From Bacteroidota bacterium (lineage in GTDB: Bacteria > Bacteroidota > Bacteroidia > NS11-12g > UBA955): a DNA stretch of 10,809 nt. The notes beneath the pieces are model-generated. The model searched no databases. It was not told where the DNA came from and saw only the letters and a list, made by a program, of their open reading frames with translations. Positions 1-6,312 of the stretch are shown here, in pieces. The DNA lies in contig JAIYBO010000118.1 in the NCBI GenBank assembly GCA_027488495.1, positions 1-10,809 on the forward strand, written 5' to 3'. The position numbers were made by a program, and so were the translations under genes. The number at the start of each line of letters is the position of its first letter. Position 1 is the first letter of the stretch.

Positions 1-110
1 GATTTCGTTAGGTTTTTTTTGTTAATAAGCGAATTAAGGCCTTTTTCTAGTGATTTCCAATTGTTGGTTGTTTGATTTTTGATAAAAACAGAAAGTAATG
101 ACGGCAATAT

Positions 111-118
111 TACCTTTG
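111..118 (+). promoter_or_regulatory. Putative Bacteroidota -7 promoter box for the flippase gene
   Basis: The octamer TACCTTTG is an exact match to the Bacteroidota -7 consensus TAnnTTTG. The preferred ATG of the flippase gene begins five bases after it, so transcription would start at or just before the start codon and the leader would be nearly absent. No convincing -33 TTG lies at the usual 19-23 base spacing; the nearest TTTG is about 29 bases away. The same box-to-ATG geometry recurs at 4883-4890 (minus strand) and 6300-6307. Confidence 0.5.
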
Positions 119-123
119 TAAAT

Positions 124-1629
124 ATGTCGGGACTCATCGCCAAGAACAGTTTTTGGGCTTCCATTGTAAATTACAGTGGGAGTTTGGTGGGATTGTTTAC
201 CACATTTTATTTGTTTCCCTTGGTGTTTACCACGAGTGAAAATGGGGTGTTCCGACTGTTTATTGAGATGGGGGCGCTCTTGGCGGGTGTTGCTCAGTTG
301 GGTACGGGTTATTCGATTTGGAAATTTTTTCCGCGGTTTAAAAACGATTCCGGTCACAATGGAATTGGGTTTTGGTTATTGCTGATTCCATTTTTGGGTT
401 TTCTGCTCGTGGCGGCCATGTTGTTGTTGGGTGAACCCTTGGTTGTAAAGTATTTGATAGAAAACAGCGGTGATTTTTTACCTTACTACAATTGGCTCAT
501 TCCTTTTGTCTTTTTCTTCGTGTTCAACACGGTGTTTGAGATTTTTTCTGCGGCCTTGGGTAAAATTGTATTTTCATCATTTCTGAGAGAGAATGTGGTG
601 CGTATTCTGTTGGGCTTGTTGGGTTGGCTTTACTATATCGGTACGGTGGATTTTGCGCAAACCATGTATTCGATTTCAGCGGTGTATGGCGTTGTCATGG
701 TGTTGAATTTGCTCTTCATTTTGAAGAATACTAAAATGTCGTTTCAACCCAATTTGGCCTTTATCCATGAGCAAACTGGAATGAAAGGGGAGTTTTATCG
801 TTACACGGGGTACTTATTTTTAACCTATGTGGCGATGTTGGTTTTGCAGCGCATGGATTTTTTGATGGTGAGTTCCATGAAAGGCAGCGCTGAAACGGGT
901 ATTTACGCAATTGCTGTGAATATGGCGGTGTTAATTGAAATCCCCACCCGGAGTATTTTGCAAATTGCCAACCCCAAATTGTCTGAAGCCATTCACGAAA
1001 ACAATCGAACAGAAATTGAACGGTTATACCAAAAAACCAGCCTGAATCAGTTTATCCTGGGCGCATTGGCTTTGCTGTTGATATGGGTGAACATAGATGT
1101 ATTTTATCATTTTATGCCCAATGGTAAAGTGTATGAAGTGGGTAAATGGGCGGTATTTTACCTCGGCGTGGGTAAGTTGTGTGTGCTGTTGCAGGGGAAT
1201 TCGGCCGCGATGCTCATTTTTTCGAAGCGATATTATTTGTCGTTGCTGATCAACGGTGTATCCATAATTGTAGGGGTGTTGCTGAATCAATATTTGATTC
1301 CCATCATGGGTATAGAAGGCGCTGCGCTCGCTACGGGTGGTGTATGGTTGGCTTCGGGAGTGGTGATGGCGTTACTGATATACTCTGTTTATGGAATGCA
1401 GCCCATTACTCGTGGTGTTGCCATGAGTGTGTTATTATTCGTGGGTGTATTTTACATCAATTACCTATGGGAAGTGGGCGAAAGCAATCTCCTTTGGATG
1501 TCGGCCCTGAAAACCATGGTTCTTTTGGGCGGTACGATGTTTTTAATATTGCGTTATCGAATCAGCGAAGATGTTCGTAGCATGGCCAAAAAGATGTTGG
1601 CGCCGCTTGGGATTCGATTAAAAGATTGA
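124..1629 (+). CDS. Oligosaccharide flippase, MOP/polysaccharide-biosynthesis (Wzx-like) family
   Basis: This gene encodes a 501-residue, very hydrophobic protein with roughly 12-14 membrane-spanning segments along its whole length. The N-terminal pattern (SFWASIVNYSGSLVGLFTTF) is typical of Wzx/RfbX-type flippases, which move undecaprenyl-linked sugar units across the inner membrane. A central stretch with MDFLMVSSMKGSAETGIYAI matches the repeat-boundary motif of this superfamily. I prefer the ATG at 124. An upstream in-frame TTG at 79 would add 15 polar residues and place the -7 box inside the gene. The stop codon overlaps the end of the convergent glycosyltransferase gene by 12 bases. The neighbouring nonulosonate genes suggest that it exports the glycan carrying that sugar. 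Substrate is not readable from sequence, and a teichuronic-acid or O-antigen flippase is equally possible. Confidence 0.85.
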   Translation: MSGLIAKNSFWASIVNYSGSLVGLFTTFYLFPLVFTTSENGVFRLFIEMGALLAGVAQLGTGYSIWKFFPRFKNDSGHNGIGFWLLLIPFLGFLLVAAMLLLGEPLVVKYLIENSGDFLPYYNWLIPFVFFFVFNTVFEIFSAALGKIVFSSFLRENVVRILLGLLGWLYYIGTVDFAQTMYSISAVYGVVMVLNLLFILKNTKMSFQPNLAFIHEQTGMKGEFYRYTGYLFLTYVAMLVLQRMDFLMVSSMKGSAETGIYAIAVNMAVLIEIPTRSILQIANPKLSEAIHENNRTEIERLYQKTSLNQFILGALALLLIWVNIDVFYHFMPNGKVYEVGKWAVFYLGVGKLCVLLQGNSAAMLIFSKRYYLSLLINGVSIIVGVLLNQYLIPIMGIEGAALATGGVWLASGVVMALLIYSVYGMQPITRGVAMSVLLFVGVFYINYLWEVGESNLLWMSALKTMVLLGGTMFLILRYRISEDVRSMAKKMLAPLGIRLKD

Positions 1630-2553
1630 TGCGAAGAATTCTTTCAGAGACTTCCTTGTAAATGCATCCACGTATCCACCTTCGGTGATATTGATGACTT
1701 GTTTTTTAATTTTTTTGGCGTATCTCGCCGTTTCGTCGTAGCCAGTATGCACTTTTACCAAGCTGTGAAACAATTCATGCAAACGGATTTTGCCCGTGGT
1801 GCCGTCTGCCTCTTGTTTGAGTAAGGGGTGCTTTTTGTTTTCGTCGGCGTAAAAATGGGATTCAGTGCGGATGATTGTATTGTCTGTATCTACTTGAATG
1901 TTGATGTGGAAATCATGGTCAACCCCGGTGAGGAAAATCCGCTCGAAGCCCGATTGCATGGCGTTGAATATGCATGAATTCACAACGTTTTCGCACTGTG
2001 GGCTGCCCAATCGCATCGAATATATCCAATTTCTGAAGAATTCGTGGCCTCGAACAACGGTGTAGTTATAGGTGACGAATTGGATGTTGGGGTTGTTGAG
2101 ATTGTTAACGATATAGCAATTGCGATAGAGTTGAGGTACATAGAAAACCATAGGCCAATCCACTTTTTGTAGTTCTTTCCAAGTGTCGTTGATCATGCGC
2201 TGTGTTTTTTCAAAATCAGGTTTGAATTGGGCGATGGGGTGTTGACTTGGGTCTTGGAATACCTCTTTGGTGAACTCGAAAAAATACATATCGAGCATGA
2301 GGTAGTACTTGGGTTTGAGTTGGAAGAATTCTGGTTGGCAACTGAATTTATTTACCGCAAAAAACTCAATGCCGTGGTTGCGCATTTTTTGAATGCCGTA
2401 TTGGTTGCATTGGTCGATGAAAGCCCTGGCCGATGGGCCATTGGCGATGACAACAACCTCTTTTTCTTGTGCTTTGAATTTGGGGAGAAACCATTTGCTT
2501 TTGATGGCCACTTTGGCCAAGGTGAGCATAGATTGGATGGTTTGGCTGATCAT
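1618..2553 (-). CDS. Putative nonulosonate glycosyltransferase, GT42/DUF115-like
   Basis: The product is 311 residues if it starts at the ATG ending at 2553, eight bases after the phosphatase stop. A longer in-frame reading from 2670 would overlap the phosphatase by over 100 bases and adds an Arg-rich, unconvincing tail. Visible motifs resemble the bacterial sialyltransferase GT42 group and the related MptE/DUF115/Maf fold. They are VVVIANGPSA near residues 33-42, FFAVNKF near 64-70, IFLTGVDHDFH near 206-216, SHFYADE near 232-238, and a C-terminal INITEGGYVDAF. In Campylobacter Cst-II the matching segments are the NGPS nucleotide-binding loop, the SGID segment and the SHY segment with its catalytic His. 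Here SH(F)Y may supply that His (about residue 233). There is no signal peptide or membrane helix, so the enzyme is probably cytoplasmic. As the last gene of a CMP-nonulosonate operon it is the natural transferase, but the family call rests on motif recall only. Confidence 0.6.
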   Translation of the reverse strand: MISQTIQSMLTLAKVAIKSKWFLPKFKAQEKEVVVIANGPSARAFIDQCNQYGIQKMRNHGIEFFAVNKFSCQPEFFQLKPKYYLMLDMYFFEFTKEVFQDPSQHPIAQFKPDFEKTQRMINDTWKELQKVDWPMVFYVPQLYRNCYIVNNLNNPNIQFVTYNYTVVRGHEFFRNWIYSMRLGSPQCENVVNSCIFNAMQSGFERIFLTGVDHDFHINIQVDTDNTIIRTESHFYADENKKHPLLKQEADGTTGKIRLHELFHSLVKVHTGYDETARYAKKIKKQVINITEGGYVDAFTRKSLKEFFASIF

Positions 2554-2561
2554 TTTGGGGT

Positions 2562-3074
2562 TTACAGATTGAATTTTGCCAAAACGTGTGACATGGCACC
2601 GGCGCGTGTTAAAATTTCTTCTACAAACTCTCTGAATGCGCCTTCGCCACCAGATTTCCTTGTGACGCAATGAACCAAAGCTTGAATATATTCCGGAGCA
2701 TTGGCTGGGGCCGCAGAAAATCCAACGGCTTTCAATAATTCAATGTCGCCCAAATCATCGCCAATGTATGCCACTTCTGAGAGTGAAATTTGAAGTTCAT
2801 CGCACAGTGTTTTGGCTACGGATAATTTGTCGTTGATTCCCTGGTACAAATAGTCCACCTTTAATTTTTCGGCCCTTCTTTTTACGATTTCGGTGTCTTC
2901 GCCTGTGATAATTCCCACCGGGATTTGCATTTGCTTACAAAACAACACGCCTGCGCTGTCTGTGGTGCTGAATTTCTTCCATTCATTGCCAGTTTGGTCG
3001 TAGTACATGCCTGCATCGGTCCAAACACCGTCGATGTCGGTGAGTACCAATTTCGGGAGCATATGTTGAATCAT
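2562..3074 (-). CDS. KdsC-type HAD phosphatase, probable KDN-9-phosphate phosphatase
   Basis: This 170-residue protein is a capless (type C0) HAD phosphatase of the KdsC family, which usually forms tetramers. The nucleophile motif DIDGVWTD is at residues 13-20 (Asp13, Asp15). The K-F-x-T-x-D-S-A-G segment follows at 34-42 and ITGE at 56-59. The metal-binding motif is YIGDDLGD, and a GGEGAFREFVE tail is of the kind that closes the neighbouring active site. From memory, the sequence is strikingly like the B. thetaiotaomicron KDN-9-phosphate phosphatase, including GMxYDQTGNEWKKF and RRAEKLKVDYL. The Glu, Arg and Lys reported there as specificity residues map to Glu59, Arg67 and Lys70. A second ATG four codons in is also a possible start. 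The gene begins 10 bases after the synthase stop, consistent with one transcript. KDO-8-phosphate phosphatase (KdsC) is the main alternative, but no KDO genes are nearby. Confidence 0.85.
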   Translation of the reverse strand: MIQHMLPKLVLTDIDGVWTDAGMYYDQTGNEWKKFSTTDSAGVLFCKQMQIPVGIITGEDTEIVKRRAEKLKVDYLYQGINDKLSVAKTLCDELQISLSEVAYIGDDLGDIELLKAVGFSAAPANAPEYIQALVHCVTRKSGGEGAFREFVEEILTRAGAMSHVLAKFNL

Positions 3075-3084
3075 GGATGGTTAA

Positions 3085-4131
3085 TTAGGCGATGTGATTG
3101 GAGTAAATGATTTCGTTTTCCGGGATGGTGCTGCTGGCGATTTTACCCACGATGAGGTTTTTTTCATGCCATTTAAATCCATCGCCAGGAGAAAGAAGGT
3201 GGAGGTCTGATTCTTGGATGATTTCACCCGCGGCGATGTGCCTATTTGTGGCGATGGATCTTTCCAGTTTGTGCTTGGCGCTCACGGTGGACTCGGCGAT
3301 AAAAACGTCTTCGGTTCCCATGGATCTTTCGATCAAACGGATGTCGCGAACCATTCTCTGTATGCCTTCCACTCCCAAAGAACCGGCTTGGTCTGTGCCT
3401 TTCATTCTGCGGTCTAGTGTGATGTGTTTTTCGATGATTTTAGCACCCATGGCCACTGCGGAAACTGGTGCGCTGATGCCAATGGTATGGTCTGAATAGC
3501 CAATCGCAAAATCGGGGTAATGCTTTTGTAATGCCTTTATTGATAAAAGGTTCGCATTTTCGGGCCGAGTAGGGTATTCCGAAACGCAATGCAAAATGGA
3601 GATGTTGCTGTGATGTTTTGTGATGGTTGAGAGCGCATCGTCAATTTCTTTGTAGCCGCCCATACCCGTAGATAGTATGATGGGGATCTGTGTTTCGGCC
3701 AATGCGTTGAGCAAGGGTAGATTGGTTAAATCTCTGCTCGCCACCTTGAGTTTGTCTGGCATGAAATACTTTGTGATACTCAAACAACCAATTGCGCAGA
3801 GAGTTTCCACGAAATCTAAGCCCAGGGCTTTTGCGTATTGGTAAATCTCGAAATGCTGTTCGTCGTTCAGTTCAAGCTTTTCACGGTGTTCACCATAGGT
3901 TTTTCCAAAAGAGTGAGGGGAGTTGTATTCTCTCGACATTTGCGATGCCGACAGTTCTTGGTTGAGGTCGCGTTTGGTGAGTTTTACCGCGTCCATCCGG
4001 GGTAAATCCATGTTGAAGAGTTCTTCTGTAATGGGTCTGGCGGCGGCATCGATGATGAGTTTGGCAATGTCAACTGAACCATTGTGGTTCTGTCCAATTT
4101 CTCCAATGATGTATGTATGGTTGTGCGACAT
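3085..4131 (-). CDS. NeuB/SpsE-family nonulosonic acid (phosphate) synthase with SAF domain
   Basis: This 348-residue enzyme belongs to the NeuB family, which condenses phosphoenolpyruvate with a six-carbon sugar to make a nine-carbon 2-keto-3-deoxy acid. The TIM-barrel part carries IGEIGQNHNGS (9-19), ILSTGMG (152-158), GYSDHT (211-216) and IEKHITLD (233-240). His215 and His236 match the manganese ligands of Neisseria NeuB. A C-terminal antifreeze-like SAF domain spans about 285-345. The family's GADAVKFQ stretch is replaced by a longer segment ending DAVKLTKRD, the KIGSGE-type motif reads KVASRDL, and the SAF RPG motif reads SPGDG (Ser314). That Arg binds the N-acetyl group in NeuB, so a non-acetylated substrate such as mannose-6-phosphate is plausible. 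The gene starts four bases after the cytidylyltransferase stop. The family is certain; the exact product is inferred. Confidence 0.88.
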   Translation of the reverse strand: MSHNHTYIIGEIGQNHNGSVDIAKLIIDAAARPITEELFNMDLPRMDAVKLTKRDLNQELSASQMSREYNSPHSFGKTYGEHREKLELNDEQHFEIYQYAKALGLDFVETLCAIGCLSITKYFMPDKLKVASRDLTNLPLLNALAETQIPIILSTGMGGYKEIDDALSTITKHHSNISILHCVSEYPTRPENANLLSIKALQKHYPDFAIGYSDHTIGISAPVSAVAMGAKIIEKHITLDRRMKGTDQAGSLGVEGIQRMVRDIRLIERSMGTEDVFIAESTVSAKHKLERSIATNRHIAAGEIIQESDLHLLSPGDGFKWHEKNLIVGKIASSTIPENEIIYSNHIA

Positions 4132-4135
4132 GCGA

Positions 4136-4876
4136 TTATTTTTGGTATTTGTTGATTTGATTTTCCATCAAAGTTACCCAACTTTTTTCACTTAGTAGCA
4201 GTGTGCGCTGTTCGGGGAAGTCGAGTTGGCTCAATCTTTCATAAGTTGCTTGGCAAAAGGCCCAATCTTCGGCATCGTCTATGGTAAGGCGAATGGAAAG
4301 GAAATTGGGGTGCCATTCGGTGGGTATTTCGATATAGGAAATGTTGAAGAGGTTTGGATTTTCATATACCCCAATGGTTACGTGTTCGTTGTACCATGGG
4401 TTGTTTTGCGTTTCAACGGCATTGAGGGCGCCAACTTTCACGGCTTCTACAAATATGCCTGTGTGGTGTTTGATTCCAGGTTTGTTTTGGTGGGCGTAAC
4501 TGATGTAATCGGCCTGAGGGAGTTCTGTTGTTTTTTGGATGGTTTGGTCGATGATCCAGTGACTCAAGTAGGGGTTGTCTGCACAAATTCTGAGTATAAA
4601 TGCATCACTGGGGATTTGGAAATGCTTGGCGGCTTCAGTAAAACGATGTAAAACATGGTTTTCATCGCCCCGAAAAACAGACAGGTTGAGTTGATTGGCG
4701 ATTTCAACGAGTGCATCGTCTGACGGTTGGTTGGTAGTGAGTAAAACCGGGGTAATGTTGTGCGTTCCAAGCCTTGAAACAACGGCCTCCAAAAGGGTTT
4801 TGCCATCGGGCAATTGAAGTGCCATTTTACCGGGTAATCGCGATGATCCCATGCGGGCTTGGATGAATGCAAACAT
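4136..4876 (-). CDS. SpsF-type cytidylyltransferase, probable CMP-nonulosonate synthetase
   Basis: This protein has 246 residues when started at the ATG ending at 4876. A TTG three codons upstream is possible but lies within the promoter box. The N-terminal IQARMGSSRLPGK (5-17) is the nucleotide-binding signature of the CTP_transf_3 family, which includes SpsF, KdsB and NeuA. LRICADNPYL (95-104) places a likely metal-binding Asp at 100. The family transfers CMP from CTP to 2-keto-3-deoxy sugar acids. Although SpsF proteins are named for Bacillus spore-coat polysaccharide, adjacency to a synthase and phosphatase argues that this one activates the nonulosonate made by the next two gene products. 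It is the first gene of a four-gene minus-strand operon with gaps of 4, 10 and 8 bases. The activated sugar cannot be read from the sequence. Confidence 0.83.
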   Translation of the reverse strand: MFAFIQARMGSSRLPGKMALQLPDGKTLLEAVVSRLGTHNITPVLLTTNQPSDDALVEIANQLNLSVFRGDENHVLHRFTEAAKHFQIPSDAFILRICADNPYLSHWIIDQTIQKTTELPQADYISYAHQNKPGIKHHTGIFVEAVKVGALNAVETQNNPWYNEHVTIGVYENPNLFNISYIEIPTEWHPNFLSIRLTIDDAEDWAFCQATYERLSQLDFPEQRTLLLSEKSWVTLMENQINKYQK

Positions 4877-4882
4877 GATTTT

Positions 4883-4890
4883 CAAAGGTA
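4883..4890 (-). promoter_or_regulatory. Putative -7 box for the nonulosonate operon
   Basis: On the minus strand this octamer reads TACCTTTG, identical to the box before the flippase gene. The cytidylyltransferase ATG follows six bases later (AAAATC between). It would drive the whole four-gene operon with an almost absent leader. No good -33 TTG is visible at the standard distance. The shared exact box may mean that operon and flippase are expressed together. Confidence 0.5.
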
Positions 4891-4904
4891 AACAAATATC
4901 GGGG

Positions 4905-4935
4905 TTGCTGAAGTTCTGCGTATGTCGTTTCTTTG
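4905..4935 (+). promoter_or_regulatory. Putative adk promoter (-33 TTG and -7 TTTCTTTG)
   Basis: A TTG at 4905-4907 is followed after 20 bases by TTTCTTTG (4928-4935). This matches the Bacteroidota TTG / TAnnTTTG pattern except at the second base of the -7 box. The adk ATG lies 13 bases beyond. The element sits in the 72-base gap between divergent genes, so adk needs its own promoter here. Confidence 0.4.
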
Positions 4936-4948
4936 CGCCCGTTACACT

Positions 4949-5527
4949 ATGTTAAATTTAATCATTTTTGGCCCTCCGGGCGCGGGGAAAGGTACCCAAA
5001 GCGAAAAATTGTTGAGTAAGTACAATTTGCAACACATTTCAACGGGTGATTTGTTGAGGGCGGAGCGCAGTGCCGGTACCGAATTGGGAAACCAAGCCAA
5101 TGAGTATATCGCCAAGGGAGAATTGGTGCCTGATGCCGTAGTGATTGGCATGGTGAAAAATTTCATGATCGCCCATCCAGAAGCCAAAGGGTTTATTTTC
5201 GATGGATTTCCAAGAACCACTCCCCAGGCCGATGCATTGGATGTGATGTTGGCCGATTTCGGTGCATCCATTTCAACCGTTTTGGGTTTGGAAGTGAATG
5301 AGGATGAGTTGGTGAAGCGTTTGTTGTTGAGGGGTCAGAGCAGTGGTCGGGCCGACGATCAAGACGAGTCTACCATTCGCAATCGCTTTCAAGAATATTT
5401 GAATAAAACCCTGCCGCTTCAGGGTTATTATGAAGCCCAGGGCAAGTATCACGGAGTGAATGGCATTGGAGAGGTAGATGCAATTTTTGCCTCACTTTGC
5501 GTGCACATGGATGCGGTGAACGGATGA
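4949..5527 (+). CDS. adk: Adenylate kinase
   Basis: This is adenylate kinase, the cytosolic enzyme that interconverts ATP + AMP and 2 ADP. The 192-residue protein shows the P-loop GPPGAGKGT (8-16), the AMP-binding HISTGDLLR (29-37), FDGFPRT (84-90) and a short lid GRADDQDEST (133-142). The lid has no zinc-binding cysteines, so this is the short-lid form rather than the E. coli-length or zinc-lid forms. I chose the ATG at 4949, which starts MLNLIIFGPPG. An upstream in-frame ATG at 4922 would add nine residues (MSFLCARYT) and put the likely -7 box inside the gene. The stop overlaps the start of the next gene (ATGA), so the two are translationally coupled. It is divergent from the nonulosonate operon, to which it is probably unrelated. 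Confidence 0.97.
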   Translation: MLNLIIFGPPGAGKGTQSEKLLSKYNLQHISTGDLLRAERSAGTELGNQANEYIAKGELVPDAVVIGMVKNFMIAHPEAKGFIFDGFPRTTPQADALDVMLADFGASISTVLGLEVNEDELVKRLLLRGQSSGRADDQDESTIRNRFQEYLNKTLPLQGYYEAQGKYHGVNGIGEVDAIFASLCVHMDAVNG

Positions 5528-6240
5528 TCCGGTCGTTCCCACCGTCTGTGAAATGGGTGTTTTTAGACTTAGACAACACCCTGTGGGATTTTGACGGCAA
5601 TGCCAATGAGGCGTTGAAGGAATTGTACAAACGACATCGCCTTCATTTACATACAGATTACCATGTAGACCAGTTTGTGGCGCTTTATCAAGACGTGAAT
5701 GCGGCTTATTGGAAGCGTTATGAGAAGGGTGAAGTGAGTAAAGAAGTTCTTCGAAGTGCGCGATTTACTGATACTTTTGATTTGATGGGCATTCCAGCGG
5801 CGATTCAACCCGCTGATGTTTGGCAAGAATACTTGGATATCTGTCCGATCATGACCCGCCTCATGCCCAATGCCTTGGAAGCTTTGCAATTGCTATCGCA
5901 GCGATTTAAGTTGGCGCTATTGACGAATGGGTTTGAAGTGACCCAAAGGATTAAAATTGAAGCATCGGGTATTGGAGAATACGTAGACTTTATGGTGACC
6001 TCTGAAGCACTTGGAGTAGCCAAGCCGAATAGGGATTTTTTCAATCATGCCATGGTAAAGGCGGGTTGCAAATCAGATGAAGTGGTGTATTTGGGCGATA
6101 CTTGGGATACCGATGTAGAAGGTGGTATGGGGGCTGAATTGCTTACCTATTGGTATCATTTGGGCGAGGGCGAAAGGCAGTCGGAAAATGTGTTTTTCGG
6201 TGGAACTGTGAAGGACTTGTTGGCCTTTGCGAGATTGTAA
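5524..6240 (+). CDS. YjjG-family HAD nucleotidase (probable pyrimidine 5'-nucleotidase)
   Basis: This 238-residue haloacid-dehalogenase hydrolase has a helical cap and the YjjG-type arrangement. FLDLDNTLWDF carries nucleophile Asp15 and acid/base Asp17. LLTNGFEVTQRIKIEASG carries the motif II Thr134. GVAKPNRDFF carries the motif III Lys167. YLGDTWDTDVEGG carries Asp192 and Asp197 for magnesium. YjjG enzymes remove phosphate from pyrimidine and non-canonical nucleoside monophosphates, which protects against damaged nucleotides. The start ATG at 5524 overlaps the adk TGA by four bases; a TTG nine codons upstream is possible but less likely. The pairing with adk fits nucleotide-pool housekeeping. 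Exact substrate preference cannot be judged, and other small-molecule phosphatases of this HAD class look similar. Confidence 0.85.
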   Translation: MIRSFPPSVKWVFLDLDNTLWDFDGNANEALKELYKRHRLHLHTDYHVDQFVALYQDVNAAYWKRYEKGEVSKEVLRSARFTDTFDLMGIPAAIQPADVWQEYLDICPIMTRLMPNALEALQLLSQRFKLALLTNGFEVTQRIKIEASGIGEYVDFMVTSEALGVAKPNRDFFNHAMVKAGCKSDEVVYLGDTWDTDVEGGMGAELLTYWYHLGEGERQSENVFFGGTVKDLLAFARL

Positions 6241-6299
6241 TTTTTTTGTTTGAATATTGAATCGGGATGCTTTACATGGGGCATCTGATTACTTTTCCG

Positions 6300-6307
6300 T
6301 ATTTTTG
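6300..6307 (+). promoter_or_regulatory. Putative -7 box for the small T9SS-secreted protein
   Basis: TATTTTTG matches TAnnTTTG exactly, and the ATG at 6313 follows after five bases (TAGTA). The spacing is the same as for the flippase gene. The 72-base gap after the nucleotidase stop also makes a new transcript start plausible. No clear -33 element is seen. Confidence 0.5.
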
Positions 6308-6312
6308 TAGTA

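Noticed and set aside
37..44. AAGGCCTT followed by T's near the left edge, as a possible terminator of an upstream gene
   Set aside because: A self-complementary octamer without a loop cannot form a hairpin of useful length, and the upstream gene is not visible.
34..357. Minus-strand open frame across the start of the flippase gene
   Set aside because: It is antisense to a convincing membrane protein, low in hydrophobic pattern, and has no recognisable motif or promoter.
2554..2670. N-terminal extension of the transferase that would overlap the phosphatase gene by over 100 bases
   Set aside because: The added residues are Arg-rich and unlike the family, and an ATG eight bases after the phosphatase stop gives normal operon spacing.
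6266..6285. Short inverted repeat GATGC / GCATC after the nucleotidase gene
   Set aside because: Only five pairs with a ten-base loop and no proper T-tract directly after it; too weak to call a terminator.
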